This document shows positions 17,013-27,370 of a DNA stretch of 48,308 nucleotides, piece by piece. The notes beneath the pieces are model-generated. The model was not told the DNA's origin and searched no databases. It saw only the letters and a list, made by a program, of their open reading frames with translations. The stretch lies in NCBI GenBank assembly GCA_949297125.1, contig CASFRS010000014.1:1-48308 (forward strand). Direction: 5' to 3'. Both the position numbers and the translations under genes were made by a program. This DNA is from an uncultured Bacteroidales bacterium (GTDB taxonomy: Bacteria > Bacteroidota > Bacteroidia > Bacteroidales > G3-4614). The stretch's first letter is position 1. The number at the start of each line of letters is the position of its first letter.

Positions 17013-20000
17013 ATGACACTAAACGATATATTGAAGAGGCTTTTCGGAAACAAGTCGCAGCGCGACATGCGGGAAATCCAGCCGTATGTCGAACAGGTAA
17101 AGCAGGAGTACGAAAAGATAAAAACGCTTGACAACGATGCGCTCCGTGCAAAAATCGACGAAGTAAAGGCCCATATACAGGAATCGGTAGCCGATTACAA
17201 GAAACGGGTGGCCGAACTGAAAGCTGAGGTCGAAACGCTCCCTTACGACAAGCGCGTGTCGGTATGGCATGAGATAGACAACCTGGAAAAGACGATGTTG
17301 AAGCAGTACGAGAAAGTACTGGACGAAGTGATGCCCGTGGTATTCGCCGTGGTAAAGGATACGGCCCGCCGCTTTGCAGAGAACCCCGAGACCGTGGTTA
17401 CGGCAAACGATTTTGACCGCAATCTTGCCGCCACGCACGACTTCGTGAGGATTGAAGGCGACAAGGCCGTATATCTCAACCACTGGGTTGCAGGGGGGAA
17501 CGAGATAACATGGGACATGGTGCACTACGATGTACAGCTGTTCGGCGGCGTTGTGCTGCATAAGGGAAAGATTGCCGAAATGGCGACAGGCGAGGGCAAG
17601 ACCCTGGTGGCTACCCTGCCGGTATTCCTCAATGCCCTTTCGGGAAACGGCGTGCACGTGGTAACGGTGAACGATTATCTGGCAAAGCGCGACTCGGAGT
17701 GGATGGGCCCGCTGTATATGTTCCATGGGCTGTCGGTGGATTGCATAGACAAGCACCAGCCCAATTCCGATGCCCGCCGCAAGGCTTACGCTGCCGATAT
17801 AACTTTCGGTACGAACAATGAATTCGGTTTCGACTACCTGCGCGACAATATGGCCATTTCGCCCAACGACCTCGTGCAGCGGATGCACAACTACGCCATA
17901 GTGGACGAGGTCGACTCCGTGCTTATAGACGATGCCCGTACGCCCCTTATAATTTCCGGCCCGATACCCAAGGGCGAGGATCAGATGTTTGAGGCGTTCT
18001 GCCCGAAAGTGGAAGAGTTGTACAAGGCGCAGCGGTCGCTTGCCACGCAGTTGCTTTCGGAGGCAAAACGGAAGATTGCCTCGAACGACAAGGAGGTGCG
18101 CCGCGAAGGGGCCCTGCTTCTGTACCGCTGCTTCAAGGGGCTGCCCAAGAACACACCGCTGATAAAATATCTCAGCGAACCGGGAATAAAGTCGCTGATG
18201 CTTGAAACCGAGGAGTTCTACATGCAGGACAACAACCGTCAGATGCATATAGTTACCGATCCCCTCTATTTCGTAATCGACGAAAAGAACAACAGCGTGG
18301 ACCTGACCGACAAGGGGTTGGATATCATATCGAAGAATATGGACGACCCCGAGTTTTTCGTCCTGCCCGATATAGGGGCGCAGTTGTCCGAACTGGAGAA
18401 CGAGAAACTCTCTCCCGAAGAAAAGCAGGAGAAAAAAGACGCCCTGTTGCAGGATTACGCCATAAAGCAGGAGCGGACGCATACCGTACACCAGTTGCTG
18501 AAGGCCTACGCGCTCTTCAACAGGGATGAGGAGTATGTGGTAATAGACAACAAGGTTAAGATAGTGGATGAGCAGACGGGGCGTATTATGGAGGGCCGCC
18601 GCTATTCCGACGGCCTGCACCAGGCAATCGAGGCCAAGGAGCGGGTTAAGGTGGAGGCCGCAACCCAGACGTTCGCCACTATAACGCTGCAGAACTATTT
18701 CCGCATGTACCACAAGCTTGCGGGTATGACCGGTACGGCCGAGACGGAAGCCGGCGAGTTCTGGGACATATACAAGCTCGACGTCGTTACGATCCCCACC
18801 AACAAGCCTGTCATAAGGCAGGATATGAACGACCGTGTCTACAAGACCAAGCGCGAGAAGTACAATGCCGTAATCGAGGAGATAGAAAGCCTTGTAAATG
18901 CCGGCCGTCCCGTTTTGGTGGGAACGACATCGGTCGAAATTTCGGAGTTGCTCAGCAAGATGTTGAAACTCCGCAAGATAGAGCACAATGTGCTGAATGC
19001 AAAACTGCACCAGCGCGAGGCCGAAATAGTAGCCCAGGCGGGTCAGCGCGGAATAGTTACGATTGCAACCAACATGGCCGGCCGCGGAACGGACATAAAG
19101 CTCTCCGAATCGGTACGCAATGCGGGCGGTTTGGCCATAATAGGTACGGAGCGGCACGAGTCCCGCCGTGTGGACAGGCAGTTGCGCGGACGTGCAGGAC
19201 GTCAGGGCGACCCCGGTTCGTCGGTATTCTTCGTTTCGCTTGAGGATAACCTCATGCGCCTTTTCAGTTCCGAGCGCATAGCCAAGGTAATGGACCGCCT
19301 CGGCTTCAAGGAGGGGGAGATGATTGAACACAGCATGGTTTCCCGTTCCATAGAAAAAGCGCAGCGCAAGGTGGAGGAAAACAACTTCGGAATACGAAAG
19401 AGGCTTCTCGAGTATGACGACGTGATGAACTCGCAGCGGGAGCTGATATACTCCAAACGGCATCATGCCCTTATGGGGGAAAGGATAGGCATAGACATTA
19501 TGAACATGATGTACGATTGCGTATCGGCAATGGTAGAGGCGCATGTTCCCGAATCGGACTACGAGGCCCTCAAGGGGGATGTCATGACAACATTCTCCAT
19601 AGAGATGCCGTTCGACGAGAAAACCATGCGGAACGAAAAGCCGCAGGTACTGACGGACAAGCTTTACGAAGCGGTTACGGAGGCTTTCAACAGGAAGTCG
19701 GAAGCTCTGGCCGCAACGGCCTATCCCGTAATAAAACAGGTATACGAGGAACAGGGCGAACGGTACGACAATATCCTCGTGCCGGTAACGGACGGAAAAC
19801 GTTTCTACAATATAACCTGCAACCTGAAGGAAGCGTATGAAAGCCAGGCCAAATCGATAAACAAGGCGTTCCAGAAGGCGGTGCTTCTCTATACCATAGA
19901 CGAGGCGTGGAAAGAGCACCTGCGCGACCTTGACCAGTTGCGCCAGTCGGTACAGGCGGCAAGTTACGAGCAGAAAGACCCTCTGTTGATATTCAAGATA

Positions 20001-20327
20001 GAGTCGTTCGGGCTTTTCCGCGACATGCTCGATGCAACCAACCGCAAAAGCGTGGCCATACTGATGCGCGGCAGGATACCGGTACGCGAGCCGCAGCAGG
20101 TTCGCGAGGCCGTCCCCGAAAAACGGCAGGACTTCAGCCGGTACAAAACCCAGAAGGATACGTTGGCCGAACAGAGGGAAGGGGCAACCGCATCGGGCGG
20201 CTCCGAAACTTCTTCGCAGGGCAGGACGCCGATAAAGGCCGGGCCCAAGATCGGACGCAACGACCCGTGTCCATGCGGAAGCGGAAAAAAATACAAGAAC
20301 TGCCACGGGCGCAACGAGAATGCGTAG
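17013..20327 (+). CDS. secA: protein translocase ATPase SecA
   Basis: Drives secretory proteins through SecYEG. The 1104-residue length is that of the Bacteroidota form, with an insertion in the first half compared with the about 900-residue E. coli protein. Visible motifs: Walker A region [15 protein letters not shown], Walker B/DEAD-like [38 protein letters not shown], and a C-terminal zinc-binding SEC-C tail ([17 protein letters not shown]) that contacts SecB or ribosomes in other bacteria. Start ATG 17013. The 88 bases upstream hold no clear promoter; a strong terminator follows. Confidence 0.98.
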   Translation: MTLNDILKRLFGNKSQRDMREIQPYVEQVKQEYEKIKTLDNDALRAKIDEVKAHIQESVADYKKRVAELKAEVETLPYDKRVSVWHEIDNLEKTMLKQYEKVLDEVMPVVFAVVKDTARRFAENPETVVTANDFDRNLAATHDFVRIEGDKAVYLNHWVAGGNEITWDMVHYDVQLFGGVVLHKGKIAEMATGEGKTLVATLPVFLNALSGNGVHVVTVNDYLAKRDSEWMGPLYMFHGLSVDCIDKHQPNSDARRKAYAADITFGTNNEFGFDYLRDNMAISPNDLVQRMHNYAIVDEVDSVLIDDARTPLIISGPIPKGEDQMFEAFCPKVEELYKAQRSLATQLLSEAKRKIASNDKEVRREGALLLYRCFKGLPKNTPLIKYLSEPGIKSLMLETEEFYMQDNNRQMHIVTDPLYFVIDEKNNSVDLTDKGLDIISKNMDDPEFFVLPDIGAQLSELENEKLSPEEKQEKKDALLQDYAIKQERTHTVHQLLKAYALFNRDEEYVVIDNKVKIVDEQTGRIMEGRRYSDGLHQAIEAKERVKVEAATQTFATITLQNYFRMYHKLAGMTGTAETEAGEFWDIYKLDVVTIPTNKPVIRQDMNDRVYKTKREKYNAVIEEIESLVNAGRPVLVGTTSVEISELLSKMLKLRKIEHNVLNAKLHQREAEIVAQAGQRGIVTIATNMAGRGTDIKLSESVRNAGGLAIIGTERHESRRVDRQLRGRAGRQGDPGSSVFFVSLEDNLMRLFSSERIAKVMDRLGFKEGEMIEHSMVSRSIEKAQRKVEENNFGIRKRLLEYDDVMNSQRELIYSKRHHALMGERIGIDIMNMMYDCVSAMVEAHVPESDYEALKGDVMTTFSIEMPFDEKTMRNEKPQVLTDKLYEAVTEAFNRKSEALAATAYPVIKQVYEEQGERYDNILVPVTDGKRFYNITCNLKEAYESQAKSINKAFQKAVLLYTIDEAWKEHLRDLDQLRQSVQAASYEQKDPLLIFKIESFGLFRDMLDATNRKSVAILMRGRIPVREPQQVREAVPEKRQDFSRYKTQKDTLAEQREGATASGGSETSSQGRTPIKAGPKIGRNDPCPCGSGKKYKNCHGRNENA

Positions 20328-20360
20328 CAGCAGCATAAAACCATAACGCCGCAAGCGGAT

Positions 20361-20398
20361 GAGGCGCGATAACCGTTTATTATCGCGCCTCTTCTTTT
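20361..20398 (+). terminator. terminator after secA
   Basis: A perfect 12-bp stem GAGGCGCGATAA / TTATCGCGCCTC with a 7-base loop, followed by TTCTTTT. It lies 33 bases after the secA stop. Confidence 0.9.
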
Positions 20399-20560
20399 GC
20401 ATGTATGCCGGCAGTATACGGCATCAAATAGTTAAAAGTTGTAAAACAACAGGGGCAAACACTCTCCGGTAAGTATAAATTGTGTAATTTTACAGGATAT
20501 TGCGTACAGGAAGAAGTAATGATAAATCAATTCAAATAACATAATTATAATTTAGTGCTT

Positions 20561-23101
20561 ATGAAAAGAGTAATTTTACCACTTCTGGTTATTTGCGCTG
20601 CACTGTTCTCGACCCGACAGGCATCGGCGGAGAACTATACGATTGCAGACGTTACGTCCAACATGTCGGTCTATGAATCGAATACGTTGGACAAGGTACA
20701 CGACAACGATTTCGGGACGGTATTCTGGTCGAGCATCGCACAGGCCGTAGACCATTATATCCAGGTGGATCTCGGTTCCATACTTCCCCTTCAGGAGGTA
20801 AACCTTTATTTCTCATCCGGCGACCAGCCTGCAGGCGTAAAGGTGGAAATATCGAGCAACGGTTCTTCCTATGAGCAGATAGGCAGTTTCTCGCAGAGCG
20901 AGATAGGGAATGCGGCAAGCAATTATCTCTATTCGTGCAATGCGGTGAACAAGACGGCGCGTTATGTCCGCATGAGCCTGACACAGGCATCGAACAGCTG
21001 GCTCAAGGTGGCCGAGATACAGATACCCGTACCCGAGGAAGGCGCACCGAGCAGGACGATTACGGTGGGCGTGAACGACGAGTCTATGGGCGTTGCCTAT
21101 ATTGGCAGCAAAGGTACTGTTTCCACAACGGCCGAAGGCCCGGTAATGATTATGGCAGAAGCCAACCCCGGTTATGCCTTCATCTGCTGGACGCTCGATG
21201 ACGAAGAGGTTTCGCAGTCGGCCGAGATGATGGATAATACCGAAGGCGACAAGAACTATGTGGCCAATTTCGCCCCTGCGCCGTATGACGACTTCTGTAC
21301 ACCGGCGGTAACTACCGGAGGGAACAAGCGCGCCCAGTCGAAAGGCGAGATACTCAATGCCGAAGGCGTAATAGAAGGCTCTACGCTGGTGTTCTACCCT
21401 AACGGCGGAGCAGCCAATCAGGCATGGAGCAACAGGACCGATATGGTTCAGGTTGAGTCGGGGGCTTCTTTCGACCTTAAGGTTACCTACGGTGCCGACG
21501 GTTGGGACGACCTCAGCGTGTTCATGATGACTTCGTCCGACGATTACGACCTTATATACGGTCCGTATGAAGGGGCGTGGGCTTCGGGCGGATCGACCCT
21601 TACGCTTTTCTCCAACATAAACGCCTCTGAAGATGAAGCTACGGCCGATGCATCGGACGGCAGCATAATATTCCCGATAACCATACCGCAGGATTTGAAC
21701 AGCGGCGACGCCGTAGTTGTCAGGTTTGTAATACACGGCTCTTCGCTCAACGGCAACCCCTGCGCTACGGGAATAGGGGAGTTGAACTATTGCGACTACG
21801 TATTTTATGTGGCGAAGGGCATGTCGCAGATTGTAGTGAACGCCCAGCCTTCAAACGGCGGTTCTGTTGCAGTAGATGATTCGGAATTCGGCGAGACTGC
21901 CGGCGCATCCATAGAGGAGGGCGGTTCTGCAACGCTGAAGGCGGCTCCCGAAGCCGGCTATCAGTTTGACGGCTGGTACAATGCCGAAGGCGTACTGGTG
22001 AGCAGCGAAGCCGAGTATACGATCGACAACATTACGGAGTCTGCAACATTCACGGCCAAATTCAGCTTTATCCCGGTAGCTGAAAGGACGGTAACGGTTG
22101 TTTCGTCCGATCCGGCAAAGGGAAGCGTAGCCATAGTAGAACCCGAGACTGACGAATTGAGCGTTGCAAGTACGGGTATAGTAACCGTTTCGGCCACTCC
22201 TGCGGACGAAGACAACATATTCGTCAACTGGACCGATGCCAACGGCGATGAGGTAAGTACCGACGCGGTGTATTCCTACGACAAGGAAGGCGATATAACG
22301 CTTACCGCCAACTTCAAGTCGTATTACGTAGTAACGGTTGACAACAGCCAGCAGGGCGGTACGATAACCGTTAGCGATGCTTCCGGTTCCATAAATGACG
22401 GGACCAAGGTGCTCGAAGGTACACAGCTTACCGTTACGGTAAAACTGAATCCCGGAAAAGGCCTCGAGGCTTTGAACGTAAACGGGAACAATGTCCTGGC
22501 GGAGTTTGAAAAGACCGACAGCTATACGTTCACGCTTTCCGAATCTACTGTAGTAAGCGCAGTTTACGGAGCGGCAAAATGCATATTGTCATACGAGAGC
22601 ACCGGCAGCGGTTACGTTGAGGTGTGGTCTTCCGATACGTATACCGATGAAGGCCCGTTCCCGGTAGATCCTGCAGGGGACAAGTACCCGATATACAGCA
22701 ACCTCACTTACGGGGAGAATATTTATATTTTCCTTATAGGTGTGGACGGCGGGACAATGCAGAGCTTCTACATCAACGGCGAAGATTATACCGATAGCGA
22801 GGATCTTGTAATGTACGGCGATATTGAATATCCCGTAGAGGGCGACGTCCATATCGAAGCCAACTTCTCGGGTAACGATATAACCGGCGTAGAGGAAGCT
22901 TCGGCCGATGAAGCCGTAAAAGTCTATGCTGTAAACGGCGGTGTAAACGTGGTGGCTGAAAACGCTACGGCCGACATATACAACATCAACGGCATGTATG
23001 TACGCTCGGCCAAGGTGGGCGGAACGGAATTCGTTTCCCTCCCCGCCGGACTGTATGCCGTAGTGGTAAATGGCGGGACATACAAGGTTGTGGTCAGGTA
23101 A
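20561..23101 (+). CDS. secreted discoidin/B-repeat protein with T9SS-like C-terminus
   Basis: An 846-residue exported protein. Signal peptide (about 1-23); an N-terminal F5/8 type C (discoidin) domain of about 140 residues (HDNDFGTVFWSS, YIQVDLGSI, ARYVRMSL); then several InlB-like B-repeats whose units contain GSVAI, GYQFDGWYNAEG, FVNWTDANGDEVS and LTANFKS. The last 60 residues (DIYNINGMYVRS, LPAGLYAVVVNG, ending YKVVVR) look like a type A T9SS sorting domain. A surface adhesin or glycan-binding protein is likely. Start ATG 20561; a GTG six bases upstream is possible. A paralogue lies at 27371-29887. Confidence 0.85.
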   Translation: MKRVILPLLVICAALFSTRQASAENYTIADVTSNMSVYESNTLDKVHDNDFGTVFWSSIAQAVDHYIQVDLGSILPLQEVNLYFSSGDQPAGVKVEISSNGSSYEQIGSFSQSEIGNAASNYLYSCNAVNKTARYVRMSLTQASNSWLKVAEIQIPVPEEGAPSRTITVGVNDESMGVAYIGSKGTVSTTAEGPVMIMAEANPGYAFICWTLDDEEVSQSAEMMDNTEGDKNYVANFAPAPYDDFCTPAVTTGGNKRAQSKGEILNAEGVIEGSTLVFYPNGGAANQAWSNRTDMVQVESGASFDLKVTYGADGWDDLSVFMMTSSDDYDLIYGPYEGAWASGGSTLTLFSNINASEDEATADASDGSIIFPITIPQDLNSGDAVVVRFVIHGSSLNGNPCATGIGELNYCDYVFYVAKGMSQIVVNAQPSNGGSVAVDDSEFGETAGASIEEGGSATLKAAPEAGYQFDGWYNAEGVLVSSEAEYTIDNITESATFTAKFSFIPVAERTVTVVSSDPAKGSVAIVEPETDELSVASTGIVTVSATPADEDNIFVNWTDANGDEVSTDAVYSYDKEGDITLTANFKSYYVVTVDNSQQGGTITVSDASGSINDGTKVLEGTQLTVTVKLNPGKGLEALNVNGNNVLAEFEKTDSYTFTLSESTVVSAVYGAAKCILSYESTGSGYVEVWSSDTYTDEGPFPVDPAGDKYPIYSNLTYGENIYIFLIGVDGGTMQSFYINGEDYTDSEDLVMYGDIEYPVEGDVHIEANFSGNDITGVEEASADEAVKVYAVNGGVNVVAENATADIYNINGMYVRSAKVGGTEFVSLPAGLYAVVVNGGTYKVVVR

Positions 23102-23127
23102 ATACCGCATACTTCCCGATAAAGCAT

Positions 23128-23159
23128 GGAGAGGGCGACCCGTTCGGGTCGCCCTCTCC
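23128..23159 (+). terminator. bidirectional terminator between convergent genes
   Basis: A perfect 14-bp stem (GGAGAGGGCGACCC / GGGTCGCCCTCTCC) with a GTTC tetraloop. It lies between the stop of the discoidin protein (plus) and the stop of the GT90 gene (minus). T-runs are short on both sides. Confidence 0.8.
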
Positions 23160-23199
23160 GTTATTGTATGGCAAGGAAGTCGGCTGCGGGAACTCTTTT

Positions 23200-24183
23200 T
23201 TATCTTGCCGCGTTCCCGTACCCGCCGGTCATCCTGAAATATTTGTCCAGGACAAGAAGCGATATGAGGCGTTCGCGTTTCCGGTCCTTGAACTGCGCCA
23301 CATATTCGTTGGCGTTGCGGGCTATCCGTTCCGCCTCTTCGGGGTGGGCGATGTAGTAGCGGAGACGTTCCTCGAGGTCTGAAAAGTCGGGCCTGATTTC
23401 AATGTAATGGTAGTCGGGTATCAGTTTTCCCTCCATAAACCACGTCTCGCATGTGGGGCGCGGCATTACGGCTACGGAGTTCGACGACATGACCCATTTC
23501 AGGTTGCTTGCCACGTCGTTCCCTTCCAGTGCCATTATGAACTTGTATTCAAGGTGGTCGCGTATGCTCTTCTTTTCCGTCTGCCATTCTTCGGGGTCGG
23601 TGGTGTCCCTGCTTACGTCTCCGAGGTCGCACATGGCATTGCCGAAGTAGAGTTCCATGAACCTCCGCCTCGACTCCTTCCCCTTTACCTTGCCGCGGAA
23701 TATTACCATATCCTTTTTGTCGGAAAACCTTATGGGGTCCTTTACGAAAATGAAATGCCTCACCTTGTCCAGCTTCATTATTACCGAGTTGGCGTTGTCG
23801 GTGTGCAATGGCCTGCTCTTCACTATCGAAGGGTGTCGCGGAACGTACGTTATATCGCCCGGAAGCAGTTCTAACCTGAGCGATTGCGGAAACCACCTTG
23901 CATACTGGAACATGTCGAAAAAGTAGACTTTCTGCCCCGTAGGCCCGTAATCCCGCAGCATCGGCGCGTTTTCGGGGATGGCGCTCTTTTCCATCAGGCG
24001 GTTATAATAATCCACCCTTTCGGTTATGTATTCCCGGTCTTCCCTCGCATCCAGGGAGCCGAGCGTGCTTTTCAGCCTCGCCTGTACGAATATTTTCGGG
24101 GCGAGAAGCCTGGCGTAGCCGGCAAGGTAGTACAGGAACTTCGAGTTTTTCCCGCTTTTGAGCTTGTATGATAACTTGTCCAT
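23200..24183 (-). CDS. glycosyltransferase family 90 (CAP10/LpsA-like)
   Basis: A 327-residue cytosolic or membrane-associated glycosyltransferase. The region at about 225-300 carries the GT90 signature (EGNDVASNLKWVMSSNSVAV, then MPRPTCETWFMEG and YHYIEIRPDFSDLEERL), followed by a helical end (EEAERIARNANEYVAQF). GT90 enzymes in Gram-negative bacteria usually add sugars to LPS or capsule. It lies next to large surface proteins, so decoration of LPS or of T9SS cargo is imaginable, but no other glycan genes are here. A possible promoter lies upstream at 24220-24252. Confidence 0.85.
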   Translation of the reverse strand: MDKLSYKLKSGKNSKFLYYLAGYARLLAPKIFVQARLKSTLGSLDAREDREYITERVDYYNRLMEKSAIPENAPMLRDYGPTGQKVYFFDMFQYARWFPQSLRLELLPGDITYVPRHPSIVKSRPLHTDNANSVIMKLDKVRHFIFVKDPIRFSDKKDMVIFRGKVKGKESRRRFMELYFGNAMCDLGDVSRDTTDPEEWQTEKKSIRDHLEYKFIMALEGNDVASNLKWVMSSNSVAVMPRPTCETWFMEGKLIPDYHYIEIRPDFSDLEERLRYYIAHPEEAERIARNANEYVAQFKDRKRERLISLLVLDKYFRMTGGYGNAAR

Positions 24184-24219
24184 TTAAACGGAGTGTGTCA
24201 TTAGTGTGAACCGGTTGTG

Positions 24220-24252
24220 CAAAAATACGCAATCCGCCGCAACGGTACGCAA
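24220..24252 (-). promoter_or_regulatory. possible promoter for the GT90 gene
   Basis: Minus-strand TATTTTTG (complement of 24220-24227) matches TAnnTTTG. A TTG (complement of 24250-24252) lies 22 bases upstream, slightly long for the -33 box. Confidence 0.45.
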
Positions 24253-24298
24253 CCCCGCGGCGTTGCGGCGGCCTGTCCGGGCCGTTGGCGGTTGCGGC

Positions 24299-25768
24299 CT
24301 ATGCCGTATGCGGCTTTATCTTCATCCCGTTTCCCGTGCGCGAACTTGCGTAGAGCAGGGCAAATGTTATTGCGGCATTGAGCATAAGCAGTTCGTATCC
24401 CATTTTGTAGCCCCATACATGCTGCGTAAGGTATCCTGCCAAAGCCGATATTACCGGCGAACATACCGCTATGTACGGTACATGCCTGTCGCACGGGGAA
24501 CTTTTCATGAAAAGGCCGTAGGCGAACAGCCCCAGAAGCGGGCCGTAGGTGTATCCGGCCATGATGTATATTACATCTATTATGCTCGAGTTGTTGAGCT
24601 GCTCTATGAATACCATTATTCCGGCAAAGGCGAGGCTCATCCCCACGTGTACCGTTTTCCTGGTGCGTATGCCGCGCGCCTCCTCCATTTTTCCGGTTTC
24701 GAGAATGTCTATGCAGAACGATGTGGTAAGGGCCGTCAGCGCCGAATCTGCGCTTGAGAACGCCGCGGCTATTATGCCTATGCAGAAAAGGTAAAAAGCC
24801 ATGCTCCCGAGGTAGTTCCCGGCCATAAGCGGCAGAATCTCGTCGCCGTTTGCGGGAAGCGGTATCCCGAACATTCCGGCATAGCGGATAAGCAGGACGC
24901 CAAGCGCCAGGAACAGCAGGTTTACGGGGATGAATGCTATCCCGTAAACGTACATGTTCTTTTGTGCTTCTCCCAGCCGCTTTATGGTAAGGTTCTTCTG
25001 CATCATGTCCTGGTCGAGCCCGGTCATTACTATGGTTATGAAAATGCCGCTGACAAACTGCTTGAAGAAGTTCTGTTTCGACATCCAGTCGTCGAATACG
25101 AAAATACGCGAATGGGGGTCTTCTGCAATCGTCCTGACAGCCCCGCGCATGTCCAGTCCCATGCGGTCCGTCGCATAATAGATTATTATTGCGAGCGCGC
25201 TTATGAACACTACGGTTTGCAGCGCATCGGTACGGATTATCGTGTATACTCCGCTGCGTTGCGAGTAAAGCCATATAAGGGCTATAATCGCAAGCGCCGT
25301 AACCGTGAACGGGACTCCCCAGTAGTCGAGGATGAAGCGTTGCAGTATGAGTACTACCAGATACAGCCTTGCGGCAGCGCCCGCAATTTTAGAGATAATG
25401 AAGAACGTTGCCCCCGTTTTATAGCTTCTCATCCCGAACCTGTCTGACAGATATTTGTATATGGATATCAGGTTCAGCCTGTAATACAGCGGAAGCAGGA
25501 ACTTTGCGATAATGATATAGCCTGCGGCAAACCCGAGTACCATTTGCATGTAGGTCATGCCGATGCTTTGCGGCATGCCTGGTACCGATACGAAAGTAAC
25601 GCCCGATATGGAAGTCCCTATCATCCCTATGGCAACGAGCCACCACGGCGATTGCCCGTTTGCTCGGAAAAAGGCGTCGTTGTTGCCCCCTTTCGAAGTG
25701 AGGCGCGATATTGCCATAAGCATCAGGAAATATGCGCCCATTATGATTAGAATGGTATATTGGTGCAT
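24299..25768 (-). CDS. sodium:solute symporter (SSS family)
   Basis: A 489-residue inner-membrane protein with about 13 hydrophobic helices. It has the SSS/SGLT pattern: the first helices with LTSKGGNNDAFFRANGQSPWWLVAIGMIGTSISGVTF, then GFAAGYIIIAKFLLPLYYRLNLISIYKYLSDRFG and SADSALTALTTSFCID in the middle. Substrate unknown (sugars, sialic acid, amino acids and others occur in the family). It is transcribed away from pgi, with about 112 bases between the two starts, and its 3' end is 115 bases before the GT90 start, so the pair could be co-transcribed. Confidence 0.92.
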   Translation of the reverse strand: MHQYTILIIMGAYFLMLMAISRLTSKGGNNDAFFRANGQSPWWLVAIGMIGTSISGVTFVSVPGMPQSIGMTYMQMVLGFAAGYIIIAKFLLPLYYRLNLISIYKYLSDRFGMRSYKTGATFFIISKIAGAAARLYLVVLILQRFILDYWGVPFTVTALAIIALIWLYSQRSGVYTIIRTDALQTVVFISALAIIIYYATDRMGLDMRGAVRTIAEDPHSRIFVFDDWMSKQNFFKQFVSGIFITIVMTGLDQDMMQKNLTIKRLGEAQKNMYVYGIAFIPVNLLFLALGVLLIRYAGMFGIPLPANGDEILPLMAGNYLGSMAFYLFCIGIIAAAFSSADSALTALTTSFCIDILETGKMEEARGIRTRKTVHVGMSLAFAGIMVFIEQLNNSSIIDVIYIMAGYTYGPLLGLFAYGLFMKSSPCDRHVPYIAVCSPVISALAGYLTQHVWGYKMGYELLMLNAAITFALLYASSRTGNGMKIKPHTA

Positions 25769-25828
25769 GCAGTCTCGCTAGTTGAAAAACCGTTCTGATT
25801 ATAATTTTTGCGAAGATATTAAAAAAAC

Positions 25829-25859
25829 TTTGTCCGTTTTATCAAAATAATTAACTTTG
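25829..25859 (+). promoter_or_regulatory. Bacteroidetes-type promoter for pgi
   Basis: TTTG at 25829-25832, a 19-base spacer and TAACTTTG at 25852-25859: a full consensus promoter. The pgi ATG is 21 bases after the -7 box, which leaves a leader of only about 10-15 bases. Confidence 0.85.
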
Positions 25860-25880
25860 GTGCAAAATAAAAGCATAGCT

Positions 25881-27188
25881 ATGAATACTATTAGACTTGA
25901 GTTGGAAAAAGCGTTGGACGCCGAAGTGTCCGAAGCTATGAAAGCGATTGCTCCGGAGATTGAAAATGCAGTAAAGACATTATATTCGGGAAGCGGGGCA
26001 GGGAGTGAGAACCTCGGCTGGATAAACCTTCCCGCAGAGATAAACCACGATTTCCTGACAGAAATAGAATCGTCGGCAAATAACTTGAGGAGACGTTGCC
26101 GCTTTGTAGTGGTTATCGGGATAGGCGGCAGCTATCTCGGGGCAAAGGCCGTGATAGAGGCGTTGCTCGACAGTTTCTCGCAATACCGTACCGACAACAA
26201 GACAACAGTGCTTTTTGCCGGACACAACATAGGCGAGGATTATCTTGCCGATTTGCAGGAGTTTCTCGAAGACAAGGAGTTCGGTCTGATAAACATCTCC
26301 AAGTCGGGAACGACCACCGAGCCCGCCATAGCATTCCGCCTTCTCAAGAAACAGCTCGAGAACAAAGTGGGCAAAGGCGAGGCCCAAAGGAGGATAGTAG
26401 CCATAACCGATGCAAAGAAAGGCGCGTTGCGCACCCTGGCCGACAACGAAGGGTACAAGACATTCGTAATACCCGACAACATAGGCGGACGCTATTCGGT
26501 ATTGACCCCGGTGGGGCTTCTCCCTATTGCAGTGGCGGGATTCGACATAAGGGTCCTGGTCGCCGGCGCCCAGAACATGATGCAGCAGTGCAGGAATTCG
26601 TCGATAGACAAAAACATTGCCGCACAATATGCAGCGATAAGAAATGTAATGTACCGCCGCGGAAAGAAAATAGAGTTGCTCGGCAACTTCAACCCCAAGC
26701 TCCACTATTTTGCAGAGTGGTGGAAACAGCTGTTCGGCGAGAGCGAAGGCAAAGACGGCAAAGGGATATTCCCGGCATCGGTCGATTTCACGACCGACCT
26801 TCACTCCATGGGACAATGGATACAGGAGGGCGAACGCTCCATATTTGAAACCGTAATATCGGTTGAAAACGTAAACAATACACTTGTGATACCGGACGAC
26901 AAGGATAATCTCGACATGCTCAACTATCTGGCCGGCAAGCGTGTGGACTATGTGAACAAAATGGCCGAACTGGGAACGCAGATGGCCCATGTGGACGGCG
27001 GTGTCCCGAATATCCGCATAGTGATTCCCGCAGTGAGGGAGAATTACCTCGGGGCCATGATATACTTCTTTGAAACGGCATGTGCCATAAGCGGGTATAC
27101 GCTCGGCGTAAACCCGTTCAACCAGCCCGGTGTGGAAGCATATAAAAAGAACATGTTCAAACTTTTGGGAAAACCCGAATCGAAATAG
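25881..27188 (+). CDS. pgi: glucose-6-phosphate isomerase
   Basis: Interconverts glucose-6-phosphate and fructose-6-phosphate in the cytosol. The 435-residue protein is the shorter bacterial type (Bacillus-like). Motifs seen: [67 protein letters not shown] and [13 protein letters not shown] with the active-site Glu and Lys. Start ATG 25881 fits the promoter just upstream; an in-frame TTG/GTG-type start at 25857 would fall inside the -7 box and is rejected. A terminator hairpin follows. Confidence 0.97.
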   Translation: MNTIRLELEKALDAEVSEAMKAIAPEIENAVKTLYSGSGAGSENLGWINLPAEINHDFLTEIESSANNLRRRCRFVVVIGIGGSYLGAKAVIEALLDSFSQYRTDNKTTVLFAGHNIGEDYLADLQEFLEDKEFGLINISKSGTTTEPAIAFRLLKKQLENKVGKGEAQRRIVAITDAKKGALRTLADNEGYKTFVIPDNIGGRYSVLTPVGLLPIAVAGFDIRVLVAGAQNMMQQCRNSSIDKNIAAQYAAIRNVMYRRGKKIELLGNFNPKLHYFAEWWKQLFGESEGKDGKGIFPASVDFTTDLHSMGQWIQEGERSIFETVISVENVNNTLVIPDDKDNLDMLNYLAGKRVDYVNKMAELGTQMAHVDGGVPNIRIVIPAVRENYLGAMIYFFETACAISGYTLGVNPFNQPGVEAYKKNMFKLLGKPESK

Positions 27189-27201
27189 CATGGCATACGG
27201 A

Positions 27202-27250
27202 ATTCCCGGTTGCAAAATCGTCCTCGACGCTGCTGCAACCGGGAATCTTT
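27202..27250 (+). terminator. terminator after pgi
   Basis: A perfect 13-bp inverted repeat ATTCCCGGTTGCA / TGCAACCGGGAAT with a 19-base loop, followed by CTTTC. The T-run is short, so strength is uncertain. Confidence 0.7.
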
Positions 27251-27370
27251 CGGCATGACAATAATCCCGCCGGCGGGCCGGTACTGCCACCGTAACGTGC
27301 CGGCGACAGGCGGAATGTAGAACAGATACCGGAATAAGGTAGAATGATTCTTCAATAAATATTTATGCTT

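Noticed and set aside
17019..20402. Open frame of about 1127 codons on the minus strand opposite secA
   Set aside because: It is a shadow of secA. Its translation is Arg/His/Val/Leu-rich with no domain pattern, and secA is certain.
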